Positions 23,140 to 35,182 are shown, counted from the first letter of the stretch. The stretch: DNA of 64,000 bases from Argopecten irradians (GCF_041381155.1 NC_091149.1:9006609-9070608); one strand, 5' to 3'. Made by a program: numbers and translations. The notes: a model not told the origin generated them from the sequence alone.

Positions 23140-24750
23140 TAGACATCGTCAACAATACCAAAATATTGATATCATTCAATTTGTTAGTAACTTTAAGTCT
23201 GTGATCCTTTTATACTGATCTCATGTTGATACTCTACCATATAAGAAAATAATAACGTGCTATTAATTACCGCCCTATTGTTTTGAAACATACATCTTAC
23301 TAGTGGTACTGTAATCTGTATAAAAACTAGGGTACAGATGTCTGAATTGCTCATATTGATTTAGAACATTCATGATGTTCCTTTTTCTTCCATATTAAAA
23401 TGGTTGAACTTTTTTCTAGGATGGGTAGGGTAACTATTATGTTTAGGACTCTTTTTTCACTAAAACGAAACAGGTGAGCAATTTGATTTATCTTCAGTCC
23501 AGAAATAGTTTAATTCCTTCATGTTATGATATGTGTTACCGAAAGCAAAACTGAAGAGACGTCATCAGGCACTTATACTTACACTTTCTGTACTAGACGG
23601 TAGACGAGATAAGATCATAAATATCTTATTAGAGCCCAGTTTCATAAGCATTTCTTAACTTTTATAATTCCTTAACTTAAAAATTTTCGTAGACGCATTA
23701 CAGGTTTTATGGAAGGCTCAGTTCCTAAAGATTTTTTCTTTTATCTTTTAACTCTTTAATACTTTGGGGATTTTAAAGTTAAGGGTTGGCTTCAAGTTAA
23801 GGAATGTTCGTGAATCTTGACCCAGAGCACATGCAAGATAAAACCTACAATGTACATATAAAGGTTCGAAAGACAAAAACACATTCTATTAATACAGCAA
23901 ACGCTAATGAATGAGATAATTGTCCAAGTTAGGGAAACACACATTGCACTTCAGTAGTCCTTATAAATTAATATGAACTATGGTTCCGGAGCTATTCTAA
24001 GTTTGATATATGACCAATGTCCTAAAATGTTAGATTTGTTTTGTTTGACGAGGCTTGAGAAAGGCAAAAGAAATTATGGCAATTCGGTGGGATTTTTTTT
24101 CTTTCTGAAAAGAGACAATAAATAAATAATTAAATAATAGAAAAGTAGAATTGAATGCCCGTCAACCTCAAGGACATCGTATTTTTTCATCTCCTTTTTG
24201 ACATTTCTATCAACGAGTTATTATACATTTAACAATATCGTACAATCACTGTGTTTTTTTTTAAAAAACGAGGTTATTAGTAACAGCAAAATAAAGCCCG
24301 GATGGAGATTGGCTATGTGCAGCACCTGATCCAGGACCTTCCCCGTTGGCTATTTCAATTTAGTTAAAAATCTAATTTAAAATATTCATAGACACACTAA
24401 CTGGCCCGCGGAAATACTCCGATATTCCGTTTAATGGCCCATATAAATTTGTCTTGTTTCTTATCGTGAAATTACGTGGTTACTAAGGCAACGACTACGT
24501 AAACATGCACACATTCTTATGGAATGTTTTATGGTTTATAAAGCAGTTACACACTATTCATAATCAAAAGAGGAGTATGTGGGTAATTTTTATTTTTACT
24601 GCCAGGACTTGTCGATAAACAGATGGATAGCGATATAATGTGGAGGGCCCATCCCATGGCACTGAGGTCTTTTGAGGAATGTCTTGGATGTATCTAGAGT
24701 GAATAAATCTAGCTTTCGACCAGTTACTATATTCGCCTTCATTATGGTGT
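23140..24750. other. Non-coding, with a diverged dispersed repeat
   Basis: No exon recognised. Bases 23636-23826 (TTCATAAGCATTTCTTAAC to AAGGAATGTTCGTGAATCTT) resemble 34505-34635, which ends AAAATGTTCGTGAAATTAGG; both are diverged copies of one repeat. Confidence 0.45.
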
Positions 24751-25035
24751 AAGGGTCATGGTGGCCGAGCAGATAAGATTTACCATCATATTATCACAAG
24801 TCCTCCACCTCTGGGTTGCCATGGTCGAGTGGTTAAGATGTCCCAACATACATGTACATCTCTGAACTACCATAAACCCTCAACCTTGGGCTTGGAAGTT
24901 CACTAAATCTATTCGGGGCAGTTGCCAGGTACTGGCCTTTGGCGGTGGTTTCCTCCTGGTACTCAGGCTTTCCTCCGCCAAAACATCTGGGACATTCATA
25001 AAGGATACTGGCTGTAAATTGAACCTTAAACGAAA
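24751..25035 (+). mobile_element. tRNA-derived SINE with two tRNA-like heads
   Basis: Two pol III A-box-like motifs 60 bp apart (TGGCCGAGCAGATAAGAT from 24762 and TGGTCGAGTGGTTAAGATG from 24822) precede a degenerate B box, then the body: GGCAGTTGCCAGGTACTGG, a GGTGGTTTCCTCC stretch, and a CTTTCCTCCGCC stretch. The end matches the tail of the other SINE copies, followed by an AAACAAAAC stretch. The doubled head suggests a dimeric or chimeric copy. Confidence 0.75.
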
Positions 25036-25342
25036 CAAAACAAGTATTTATAGTGTTATACCTGTGGCTTTATATGTAATAGCTTAATTCTCGCCTTCAT
25101 GATTAGGACATAAACCCGATTTCATTTTACAAGCGAGAAACTATTCAATATATCATACAGGTCCCCTGATTGAATATTTTCCCGTGGGTTTATGTAAATA
25201 AGTTGTTAGGCGCTTCCATTGAATTTCGAGTTGTTATCTGTTCATTTTTAATTGCAAGACTTATGTTAGGGGAACAACTTAAAAAACAAATGGGTCAATG
25301 AAAAAAAACCCGAAAAAACAGAGCAACGATACAGAAAAAACA
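25036..25342. other. Non-coding, no feature seen
   Basis: AT-rich; nothing recognised. Confidence 0.4.
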
Positions 25343-25495
25343 AACCCTTGCGAGTAGGTATCTATGGTGACGTCATTATGATCGGGACACAATTTACGTC
25401 GTCTCCTCAAAAAGTAAGACGTTACGCTCGCAAACAAATGACGTCACAATAAATACTTACTCTCAAGGGCAAATAACTCCGTAATATGCAAATAC
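25343..25495 (-). mobile_element. MITE with TGACGTCA inside both terminal arms
   Basis: The left arm (CCCTTGCGAGTAGGTATC... to TGACGTCA at 25368) and right arm (TGACGTCA at 25439 to ...ACTCTCAAGGG) are reverse complements at roughly 80%. The inner part matches the copy at 44764-44901 in inverse orientation (ACGAGCGTAA and GAGATAA blocks). Confidence 0.75.
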
Positions 25496-27629
25496 AGAAT
25501 ACTGTCTAAGAAATATTGGAGTTGCTTACATAGAACATCCGACTGAAATATTCTTTATGAATGAAGCACACATCTCCATGCTTTTTCAACAGTATGTTGT
25601 TCTCCCTCCATATGAATAACTTAGTTACAAGGACAGATTGAATTGCCTATAGGGAAGTAAAAACGCTACAGCGAGGAAGCGAAGGCCGATTTTGTCGATA
25701 TTTGCTGCCTTTGTACAGATTGATAAAAAATGGAGATTTCCTCAAGGAATACAATTTTAAAACTAATGACATTTGTGTTGATTTGTCATATTTTCAAATC
25801 AGACTATGGTTAACAATTTTGTAATTGGGAAAAACATTAAAATTTTAACTACTGATATAGGGTTTTCAAATATCTGATAATCTAATTGTAACGTCGGTAT
25901 CAAGGTTTTGATATGGCCTAATAGAAAACAAATGACTTGTGTGATTTTAACTAACCTCTATTAGTGGGGTTCAATTGAATTTGGTTCTGTTTTTATAGTC
26001 TTGATTTAATAAAGGACTGTATAGCAGCTTGACGAAGATGTTAAGGGAGAACAGCCTTATATATGTTTGATAGTACTAAGTCTACTGATAATTAGTTTTC
26101 AACTCCCATTTCTAAAATGTGAGTTAAATTTGACCTATATTCGTCCTCGATTTTTCTCACCGAATCCTATATGTATTTACTTTTGCTATATAAAACCACT
26201 TTATGACACCACTAAACATACTTTTATGAAATGATCATATAGCACACCCGTGCAATTACCAAGTGCATGATACAATAAAACAAGTAATTATTAAACTACT
26301 TTGTGACGTCATTTCTTATTATTTTCATGACGTCTTCGATTGTCTTATGCGCTGTTCCATAGACTATCGGATAATCTTAATACTTCTTGCTGAATTTGCT
26401 GGTGTCCACTTATATTATGTTCAAATATAATAAGATACACAACTAGTTATGATCAATGACGGAACAGCCGATTCACCAACCATCTGGTCCGATACCTGTG
26501 ACGTCACAATGACAATTGCGTCATTGATAATAGGCTGTTGATGGTTGTTTAAATGGCTACCCCTTCCATGCCGATAATTCAATAAATATTCGTGATTCTG
26601 ATTTTCTTTTTCAAAGGTATGCCTTATTTCCAGAGCACAGTCATTAGCTTTTATTCAAACGAAAGTCTGTGTACTGAGGCATGAATCTGATTTCTACTGA
26701 GGTTACAGTATTGTGTCATTATTGGCCTCCAAATGGAAATATGTTCATTGATATTTACTATTTACAATGTATATGGTGATACAGTCTAAAAAAATCGTTA
26801 ACTTAGTTTAATTATTATGTCACTTATTAGATTAAGGACATATTGTGAATTAAGATGTTATCAATCTGTGTAAATTCAAAAATATTTACTCAAATAATGT
26901 TGAATTATTTCGCCTCATGCAATGATTGGTCATATACATGTATTGTAACATCACCTTTGATCAAAGTCGGTTAAGTGTTTGAAAAACATACGACTCACTA
27001 TTGAAGCGTATTATTAACCAATGCACATCTTACCGCACTACATGAGACAGGCTTAATTTTGATTTGAGTGAGATTATGGAAAGATTCGTTATTGTAATTG
27101 CATGTAATTCCTAAACGACGGGAAACTATACGATGGAAAGCTTTCGACATATCACGGGATTAATTTAGTGAATTTGATCGACAATAAGTTTCTGACCTTG
27201 CACACATCCGTGTATCCAGTGCATATATATGTACATATAGGATCTTACATGATAGATCTTTTCTTGAAACGAATCTAAGATGTTTTTATTTGGTTATCCT
27301 CCGTAAAAGAAAATGAAAGTTATGACTATAAAGAATTTAATTTAGAGATCTATATTGGGTTCGTAGACCGATACATCTATGACATTCATTTAACAGCGTC
27401 AAAAACCGTTGAATCTCACATTAATTTTCCTTGATTCAAAATCAAATATGACGGCTCACTACACTTCGAACTGCATCACTACTCTGACAACGATACATAT
27501 AGTCGTTCCGTCTCGGTTATCACCGTTTTTTTACGAAATGAACGTTATCGATATATTATCAAATTTTCAAATTGAAAAATAGAAATAATTGAAAGGTGTC
27601 ATTGTTATATTTCAAAATTATGAACTTTA
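25496..27629. other. Non-coding, no gene seen
   Basis: No exon with domain or splice support. TGACGTCA occurs at 26304 and 26499. Confidence 0.4.
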
Positions 27630-27975
27630 TAATATTTGTTTTCATACTAAATCCAATTCTCTGATTTGCAGATTATTTATTTTCTTTCATATACTACGAA
27701 AAAAAATCCCGAGAATGGCGCGAAAATCCGACGTAATCATGACGTCACAATAGAGACGTCGACGTTGGGTAATGAATTCGGAAAATTAATCCATTGGAAA
27801 ATCAATAGAATCGTATGCTTAAACGTATTTTATGTTTTCAAGTAGTTTAAGAAATTGCTTATAAGCATTGATTTAACTATTTTTTAACTTCATAGGGTTA
27901 TGAACTAAATTTAATTGCAAACTGTTATGAGAATCCGCTACGTGGATTTACACAGATTGCAAACAAAGTAATAGA
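27630..27975 (+). repeat. Dispersed repeat family, plus-strand copy
   Basis: Matches 46470-46800 in inverse orientation through several blocks: TTCATACTAAATCCAA, CTGATTTGCAGATT, GAGAATGGCGCGAAAA, TGACGTCACAATAGAGACGT, AATCAATAGAATCGTA and TTGCAAACTG...GAGAATCCGC. Probably a non-autonomous element; exact ends not determined. Confidence 0.75.
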
Positions 27976-28211
27976 TTAAATAATTGTTTGCAAATTTTTT
28001 TGAGAATCCGCTAGGCAGATTAGTACAGGTTGAATACAAAATTTCTCTCAAATCCCTATGAAATACTACAGTTATATAACACTGAACAATCAGAACTAAA
28101 TCTTCGACAATCCCGACTACCGTAGTTACCCAACTTAGCAACCAATCCCGTTTAAAATTTGACGACGAACATGTAAAAGTAGACTTATTTATTTAAATAT
28201 TATGTTGATAG

Positions 28212-28265
28212 TGTTTTGATTGCGTAAAAGATGCTATGAACACAATTGCATACAGCCATATTCTA
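28212..28265 (+). repeat. Half copy of the 33-kb palindromic element
   Basis: GTTTTGATTGCGTAAAAG, then GCTATGAACACAATTG, then ACAGCCATATTCTAC match one arm of the foldback at 33032-33180. Confidence 0.65.
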
Positions 28266-28479
28266 CTTTGGTGTGTCTCGGCAAGATGTAAGAACATACA
28301 AACATTCACTTAAAGATTCACAACTCTTGAGGTTTCAGTCTCATTGAAGTCTCGATTCAATCGAGATCAAAGAAGTTTTGGGATTTTCAAATAAAAGTTA
28401 TCAATATTTGTAGCAAATTTCTTTTGCATTTATTTCAAAACAATAGTCACCTTTTTTTAGATTTATTTATATCGGGATT

Positions 28480-28965
28480 TTAAACAAGAGGTCTATGGCA
28501 TATAAACACTACATGTTGCCCGATCAAGCTCTTGACATTTACAAAAAATATTGTATAGGGCCTTAAGACCTTCCAAAACATAAAGAGTATTTGTTCCATC
28601 ATATCTGTAAATTCAGAATATCTTTTTTTTAATTTTAGCCATTTTGACTCCTTTAGACACCGCTCCTCTGGCCTAATAATTCAAACCAAGTTTGACTTAT
28701 TTCCTATGAAAATTCAGCAAATATTGTTCATAAAAGTGTTTTTTTTGTAAACTTTAGCAAATTTGATCCCCTTCCAAGGGGAAAATCTGAGACCACAGTG
28801 CCATGAAATTCACAATCTTTTGTAGAGAGCCTTTCAATGAGACCTTTCAATCTATGAAGAGTGTTTGATTCTACCATATCTACGAATTGAGAAGATTTTT
28901 CAAATTTTAGTCATTTTGACCCCTTTTTGCCCCTCCCATAGCCCCCTGGGGTAGGGAATATACAA
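28480..28965. repeat. Diverged tandem repeat, two or three copies
   Basis: Related blocks recur: AAGAGTATTTGTTCCATCAT (28580) and AAGAGTGTTTGATTCTACCA (28856); TTTTAGCCATTTTGACTCC (28634) and TTTTAGTCATTTTGACCCC (28905). A more diverged copy may lie at 28700-28770. Non-coding. Confidence 0.6.
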
Positions 28966-28994
28966 TTCACAATTGTGATTGTCCTTATGCCTTA

Positions 28995-29180
28995 AATGGT
29001 TTGTGAAAGTTCAACAGTGGGATAGCACTGTAATAAGGACAATGGTTCCTCTGTTACAAGAAGACAACAAAAATATACCGCAGTCTCCAAAAACGTATTC
29101 CAATCACTTCAAACACGCAACATAATGCATACATGGGTAAGCATTCTTTCATGTCCCTGGCTGTTAATAGGACGTTAATT
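28995..29180 (-). repeat. Dispersed family 2, minus-strand copy
   Basis: Contains GATAGCACTGTAATAAGGAC, TACAAGAAGACAACA, ATATACCGCAGTCTCC and finally CTGGCTGTTAATAGGACGTT, the reverse of the order in the plus-strand copies at 34711 and 42510. Confidence 0.8.
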
Positions 29181-29325
29181 TTAAAAAGACGTATTGTGTC
29201 ACGAATGGCCGTTTTATCGTCCCCTTATAATCCAGAATGTAAGACTACATAAAACTAAGGTCAGACCTTATCTAATATATATGTATTATCTTTATAGGAA
29301 TTCATTTCAGACTATATTTGTGAAC

Positions 29326-29473
29326 ATGGCATGGTGGTTTGTTTTTACGGTATGCGCCCTAATACTGGATGTGTCGTTAGGTCTAGACAGTCCTTCTATG
29401 CTTGGAGATGGGTCCAATGATCCAATGTTGCTTCAGGTCCAACGTCTCCTGCTAAAACACGAGGCTCAAATAG
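29326..29473 (+). CDS. C1q gene exon 1: signal peptide
   Basis: 49 codons plus one base. Trp-Trp, then a hydrophobic core, and a likely cleavage site after LGL or LG. Donor AG|GTAACA. Confidence 0.75.
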
Positions 29474-30033
29474 GTAACATAAAGAGCTATTTTTTACTTG
29501 AATTTTTAAAACCTTTACGTTTCAATTCCAATCGGAATTTACTGAATTTCTTTTTTATGAATCTACTGAGGAAAAATCAATCTAATTAAAATACAGATCC
29601 TTATAACCATCCGAAAACATCTTATAGGTGGTCATGCTCGGATGACCTTACTACCACTTGTACTTCAGATCAAATGCATTTTTTGTAACTTTCTACATCA
29701 ATTGAAAACACCATTTCGTCCAAGTATAAATATATAATTAGCTTTGTAATTTTCTTTTTTCGAGATGACTATATATACGAAAATTATTATGACAGCTTTT
29801 TCAAACTATTTCGTCAAATAAAATTCAATTTCAGCTTCCGGAGGTAACAATGTGATTTGCCATTTTCAATGGTCACCAGAACGTGATGACATGATGATAT
29901 GTACTTTAATCAGGTTGATGAAAATTAATTTTTATCTAAGAGAGCAGAGACTTTCGCTGACAATTTTTCTATAAGAAAGTAATCATTTTATTATCGATAT
30001 AAAATTTCATATGCTTAGTATTGTGTTATACAG

Positions 30034-30267
30034 ATGCACTTCAAAAGGAAAACATCCGACTTGCAGAGAAATCGTCTACTCTCGAAGGGGAAGTTAAATT
30101 TCTTCGAGAGAAAACTGTTTCACTTAAAGAAAAAATTGTGACTCTCGAAGACAAAATCACCTCACTAGAACAGGATCAGCCTTCTGCTGATAATGAGGAA
30201 ATCACTAGACTGTGTCAAGAAGAATCGGAAGGAATTGATGAATCCCGAATAACAACACAACCCAAAG
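30034..30267 (+). CDS. C1q gene exon 2: coiled coil
   Basis: Phase 1 at both ends, so the exon is symmetrical. It encodes heptad-like repeats (LREKTVSLKEKIVTLEDKI), suited to trimer assembly, as in other C1q proteins. Confidence 0.78.
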
Positions 30268-30921
30268 GTACGTGAACTTTATGGCAGCTATTATGGTATT
30301 GTGTACGTCTAATATGCACACGTACGTACGCTCACGTACATTCATTCACAAATGCCCCCTCCATCCATACACGTATACATGGAATATACACAGAAGCCGT
30401 CTTCAATGGTATAACCTGTTAAATGAAAAAAAAGCAATGTACTCCTTTTACATATTTTTCTTCTATCGAGATATTTGTATAGAGGTAGCGGTGGATATAG
30501 TTTCTTATCTCAATCGATGAAAAGATAAAAGTTGACATTGCGAAGCACGTGACAATGTAAAATAATTATTGTTGTTAAATTAATTACGCAATGCAGCGAT
30601 ACTGATAAATCTGTGCTTGTAACTTCGCATTGTGATGTTTTTAAATATTTATTACAAATGGCGCCAAGAAGATAAACAAACGTGTCGGTAAGTCAATAAT
30701 ATTTTTAAAGTCGTATTGAATTCCTTTTTTAATTTATCTGACCATTTTGTAAAATGTTAATAAAGTTAATATATTGTCAGTTTTATCAACATTATTTGTT
30801 TCATGTACTTTATTCGACATTAATTAATGTCGCTTTAGCTTTTTTAATCTATCCTTACGATCTGAATTCCCATTTCTGTAGACCCATGGTGGAATTCAAG
30901 TTTTTGATATATTTTTTGCAG

Positions 30922-31324
30922 ACACCACCACTGACAGTACAGTAGCATTCCACGCCATTCTCACACAAACGATAACAAATCCAGCTGTAGGTCATATCAT
31001 TCAGTTCGCCAAAACCGTCACAAACATCGGCTCACACTTCAATTCTCAAACTGGTGAATTATCTGTCCGGAAGTAGGCGTTAATAAGTTTTCGTGGACAA
31101 TCCATGTTCACCAGGGCCAATACGTAAGTACACAGTTAGTTCGTAACGGCCTGGTAATAGCGTCGGGTATAAGCGGGGACAGCGACCTTTATACCACAGG
31201 CTCGGCGTCAGCAATAACAATGCTAGTTCCTGGTGATTTGGTTTGGGTACGAGTATCATACACCCATAGTGGTAGTAACATCTACCCTACCTATACCATG
31301 TTTAACGGGTTTCGTCTGCACTAG
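30922..31324 (+). pseudogene. C1q gene exon 3: C1q domain, one base short
   Basis: 403 nt where 404 would keep the frame. Both halves translate cleanly into C1q sequence, in two frames that switch near 31066-31070. Confidence 0.85.
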
Positions 31325-31402
31325 GCACTACGACAAATGACTTAAATATCATGATTGGCTTTTGTCTTGGACGAATTTATTTACATTGTGTTTGTCCTAA
31401 TG

Positions 31403-31408
31403 AATAAA
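31403..31408 (+). terminator. Poly(A) signal AATAAA of the C1q gene
   Basis: Canonical hexamer 79 bp after the C1q stop codon. Confidence 0.6.
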
Positions 31409-31919
31409 CATCAGAGACAAGGTAATTGTTGTAATGGTTTATATCATTATATTTACATTTTCTTTTCAGTCCCGCTATGAAGCCATACCAAGTTACCGAG
31501 CGCTGTTTGCATTCATATAAACTATGAACCACAGCCGCTTATCATGACGTCATTATCATAGTAACGTCACCATTGCCGTTCCAGCGATCACGGAAAATGG
31601 CTGTTCAAACACATGTAGCTATTCCATCCTTTACGATAACGAAATATTTATTTATTATAGATGCAAAATCCTCTGAGATTTCACCATAAGATTACAACCA
31701 AATGTAATTGTAAGCATTGGACGTCTATCAGTTGGTATTTATAACCTACATTAATGCCAACGGAGACAAATTAGCTCTTCATTAAATTTGCCTCGGTCCA
31801 TTTTGCATTCATAAGTGCTATGAATGCCAACTGAAAAACGTTCCATGTCCACATTAACTGCATCTCTATCAAGTCTTGTAAACTCATACTGAAAACAGAA
31901 TTTGTTATCTTTTTTGCAG
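31409..31919. other. Spacer between the C1q gene and its exon copy
   Basis: No coding exon recognised. The last 30 bp before 31920 resemble the intron end before exon 3 (pyrimidine tract and TTTTTTGCAG), so the duplication includes the splice acceptor. TGACGTCA at 31545. Confidence 0.5.
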
Positions 31920-32130
31920 ACACCACCACTGACAGTATAGTAGCATTCCACGCCATTCTCACACACACGATAACAAATCAAAATTTAGGTCATATCATTC
32001 AGTTAGGCATAACCGTCACAAACACTTAATGGTTCCTGGAAATTAAGTTTGAATACGAGTATCATATCCCCACAGTGGAAGTAGTATCTTCTCTGAATAT
32101 ACGATGTTTAACGGATTTCATCTGCATTAG
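31920..32130 (+). pseudogene. Second, deleted copy of the C1q-domain exon
   Basis: After a TTTTTTGCAG acceptor the first 100 bp are about 90% identical to exon 3 (30922 on), including ACACCACCACTGACAGTA and GTAGCATTCCACGCCATTC. A deletion of about 190 bp at roughly 32025 removes the middle of the domain; the end (GTGGAAGTAGTATCTTC to ATGTTTAACGGATTTCATC and TAG at 32128) is again homologous. It also has an early in-frame TAG. Not functional. Confidence 0.88.
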
Positions 32131-32657
32131 AAAGTGAAGGCTCTAATAATTTCAAAGCTTGTGGGAAAAACTTTCAATGGACTGATTGTAATTGTCATAC
32201 CTCATTCACTTCTGATGTCGATTATGATTTGTTCTGCGTTAATCTTTTAGTTGAACATTTACACATAAAACACTATCATGATACATGAATAACCTTATCA
32301 ATATTGATAACTATCTACATTATCACTGCACAGTACTTATTTGTTGCGACTAAGCCCAAATGAATGATAATTTCCAGTATTTACAATGGCAGTTAGGCTC
32401 TGGCGTACTAATACCACAAACATAGTTCAAAAGGTCAAGGAATTACTTTACGGTTTTCATGGTTTCACGTCAGTAGGATAATTCACTGAAGAATATAGCA
32501 TTTTCTGAAAATTTATCTATATTGAAATATATTCTTAAGAAAATATTTAAACCAATGTTTGTTACACATGCACCAATGCATGGTAAAATATGGCAACTAA
32601 TGCTTAATTACAATTAAAGTTTTTATTGAAACATTTGTTCCTTTTACATTATGTAAT
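32131..32657. other. Non-coding, no feature seen
   Basis: AT-rich 3' flank of the C1q exon copy; nothing recognised. Confidence 0.4.
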
Positions 32658-32812
32658 TGTTTCATATCTTAACAGACAATTAAGAGTCAAAACTATTTTC
32701 CCAAGGTGTTGGGATCAACCTGGTGAACTGTTTCCCGAGGCCGAGTTTATAGGGTTGGTCCAAACAGCGAGGGGAAATAGTTTTTGACAGTTGCCTAATA
32801 TGGCATGAAACA
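32658..32812. mobile_element. 155-bp inverted-repeat element
   Basis: Starts TGTTTCAT and ends ATGAAACA. Arms about 60 bp pair imperfectly, including TCAAAACTATTTTCCC with GGGGAAATAGTTTTTGA. Confidence 0.75.
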
Positions 32813-33031
32813 ACTATTTTATTTCTTGAATCGCAACCTTAAACGAATTACAGCTTCTGGCGAAACAAACATTTGTCGAAAGAATATTTGGGTCCGGCGA
32901 ACCGGTGTTTTTGACGCCACCAATCAATTAAGCGCTTGCAAAAGTTCTTCATGTGAAAACAGTCGACATTACTTTACTTACATTCATATAGAGAGTCAGG
33001 TAACAGATGTGTGTATATATATATAGATATT

Positions 33032-33180
33032 AAACAGGTTTGTGATTGCGTTGAAGGTGGTATGAACGCAATGGTTGGATACAGACATATTCAATGTAGC
33101 GCGTTATCGCTACACGTAGAATATGTCTGTATCCAATTGAGTTCATACTGTACCACCTTTAACGCAGTCAAAACACTGTT
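33032..33180. repeat. 149-bp foldback element
   Basis: Arms about 70 bp: TTGGATACAGACATATTC pairs with GAATATGTCTGTATCCAA, and GATTGCGTTGAAGGTGG with CCACCTTTAACGCAGTC. The loop is about 6-10 bases. Half of it recurs at 28212-28265. Confidence 0.88.
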
Positions 33181-33275
33181 CAATCTCCAAGTAATAACAA
33201 ATAACTAGATAACCTACCGTTTTGATAGAAACATACTTACTGCCAAAGCTCCATTGTTTAAATTATTAACCATAG

Positions 33276-33396
33276 GATATTTTATCGACCTAATTTCAGG
33301 TGGATCCGTGAGTTTTCACCTAGTGAATGTGAAAGTATATCACTTTCGAGGGTGAATAACTCATTGATTCCACCTGTAAACAGGTCGATAACCATT
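33276..33396. repeat. Foldback element
   Basis: ATCGACCTAATTTCAGGTGGA pairs with TCCACCTGTAAACAGGTCGAT, and GAGTTTTCACC with GGGTGAATAACTC; the centre is an AAGTATATCACTTT hairpin. Confidence 0.75.
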
Positions 33397-34126
33397 TTAC
33401 GACTTGACATTGAAAGGACCCCTCCAAAGATAATATACTAAAACTGAGAAGATGATCTGACAAATATTTGAAATGTTCTTTTTCCAAGAGTAATTATCCA
33501 TTTTATGGAATGTGATAAGTTTGCAAATCTTCTTATTTTTGTTTCCACCTAGTAGAATCGGTAGGTTTTACCGCTGGATCAACTGTTGTTCTGGCATTCT
33601 TGTACGTTTTCCGTTCTATCGGAGTCCATCACCGTAAACTTGTTGTCTTCCGTCATATATTGCCGACTATAATGACACCACAATATGTTATCCTGACATC
33701 ATTTAATTCGGAAAGTCCCTTTACGTTATATTTGTGTACGACTAAGCGACTATGACGTCAAAAAGTAAGGGGACTCAGTCCAGTAACCTCGAGTGCTTTC
33801 GTCGTTGGGGTTGATATCATATTTGATGAATACTTCTGAGAAAAGTATCGGCCAATCAAAAAAAAGTCAAACAATGAAATAAGAAAGAAACTGTAAATGA
33901 TGGTTTACGTCAATTCAATACTAAACGGGAAGAATTAATCCAATATGTGTTATGCATTGTATAGGCGTGGCACCAGTGAAGATATTAAGGAAGTTAGGAG
34001 TCGTCTGGTCGGTAAACTCCCACTAAGCAATCCTCTTAGTAAGGTAATATCCCCTCCCTTCTCTCCTCTTTTCCACGTCCTTTTCATACATTACATTTTC
34101 CTCTATCAAATCGTGTTCTTCATGTA
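33397..34126. other. Non-coding, no feature seen
   Basis: No recognisable exon. TGACGTCA at 33753. Confidence 0.4.
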
Positions 34127-34475
34127 ACGGTTCGGTATTATATACACGCTGAAAGGACGACTGAACGATTTGTAGTCACTCGTCTCCCATCCCTTTATTT
34201 ATATTCAATAAAGTATGTTTGATGTCAAACTAGAGTGTAATATCATAACACATTCACCTTATGTTCGTCACATTTCGAGTTAAAAGCCTACTTTCTCTCC
34301 GTGTATTAGAGTCAACACTTATTGACATATATTAATGATTTGTCCAAAATATTCGATCAATGTCGCGTGGGTGCTATTGCCTTAGGTGTATTGATTCGGG
34401 CGAAAAGGTCGAAATGTCTGAAAATACATCAAAAATTGACAAATTAATCAAATATCAACTTGTCAGAGTTTTGAC
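34127..34475 (+). repeat. Segmental duplication, copy A
   Basis: Aligns in the same orientation with 35838-36182, about 70-75% by eye: TTCGGTATTA, TATGTTTGATGTCAAACTAG, GTTTGTCCAAAAT-type, AGGTGTATTGATTCG and AAATGTCTGAAA blocks in the same order. Confidence 0.75.
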
Positions 34476-34710
34476 CGAAAGTTTATGTTTGTATGAAAAA
34501 TTGAGGAAAGCATTACAAAAGTTAAGGAACAAAATAAGTTAAGGAGATATCCTTAAAATCTATAATGCTTTCCTATGGATAATTTTAAGTTAAGATTCCT
34601 TAAAGTTAAAAAATGTTCGTGAAATTAGGCCCTGGTTTTCAATTTCATCGGGGTATGAAAGCATTTTCGTTTGCAAACTGTGAATCTATGTGGACTACTT
34701 ATAATTTTTT
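34476..34710. repeat. Fragments of dispersed repeats
   Basis: 34505-34635 matches the repeat at 23636-23826. 34655-34700 (GGGTATGAAAGC, TTTGCAAACTGTGAATC) resembles one end of the 27.6/46.5-kb family. Confidence 0.5.
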
Positions 34711-34870
34711 TGCTTGTTTGATTAATTAACGTCCTATTAGCAGCATGGGTCATGTAAGGACGGCCTCCCATATATGCGGTGTGTTGCGTGCATGTTTGCG
34801 AGGTGCGTGCTTTGGGAGACTGCGGTATATTCGTGTTGTGTCTTCTTGTGTAATGGAATTGTTACCCTTT
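34711..34870 (+). repeat. Dispersed family 2, plus-strand copy
   Basis: TTTGATTAATTAACGTCC, TATTAGCAGCATGGGTCATG, AAGGACGGCCTCCC, GGTGTGTTGCGTGC, TTGGGAGACTGCGGTATATT and GTGTTGTGTCTTCTTG in order. Its first 45 bases match the 3' tail of the tRNA-derived SINE. Confidence 0.85.
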
Positions 34871-35182
34871 TTATTTTCCTATACAATATATAACAAATAA
34901 TGAATTTTATTCGTCCCCTTAAGTATTGAATTGAAGGGGAGCTTTATTTCTTAAACTTTAAAACACAAATCATGTCATAAATATCGTAAGGCACATGTGT
35001 AATTACACTATTATGACGTCACATGTAGTTTTGACGTCATAATCTATATTATTACGTCCCATGATTGTCTCAACAGACGGAAACATCACATCCGAGCCGG
35101 ATTTCTACTGTTTTATATAGAGATGAGCTTATATTTCTATTGACAAAAGATATGTGATAAATATAACTTTACACTCGTGACT

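Larger units (their letters stand above)
29326..31324 (+). pseudogene. Secreted C1q-domain protein gene, three exons, frameshift in the last exon
   Basis: Exons 29326-29473, 30034-30267 and 30922-31324, with GT-AG borders (AG|GTAACA, ATACAG|, AG|GTACGT, TTTGCAG|) and both introns in phase 1. Exon 1 encodes a signal peptide (MAWWFVFTVCALILDVSLG). Exon 2 encodes about 77 residues with Lys/Glu/Leu heptads, a likely coiled coil. Exon 3 encodes the C1q domain: VAFHAILTQTI near the start and SASAITMLVPGDLVWVRV, then YTMFNGFRLH and stop at the end. One base is missing at about 31066-31070; reading on gives TAG at 31074-31076 and loses the rest. The remaining frame is otherwise clean to the natural stop, so a recent mutation, a null allele or an assembly error are all possible. 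C1q-domain proteins are soluble lectin-like recognition molecules, greatly expanded in bivalves. The start has A at -3 and G at +4. Confidence 0.85.

Noticed and set aside
31751..31981. Cys-containing minus-strand frame of 76 codons
   Set aside because: It is the antisense of the duplicated C1q exon and flank; the plus strand explains the conservation.
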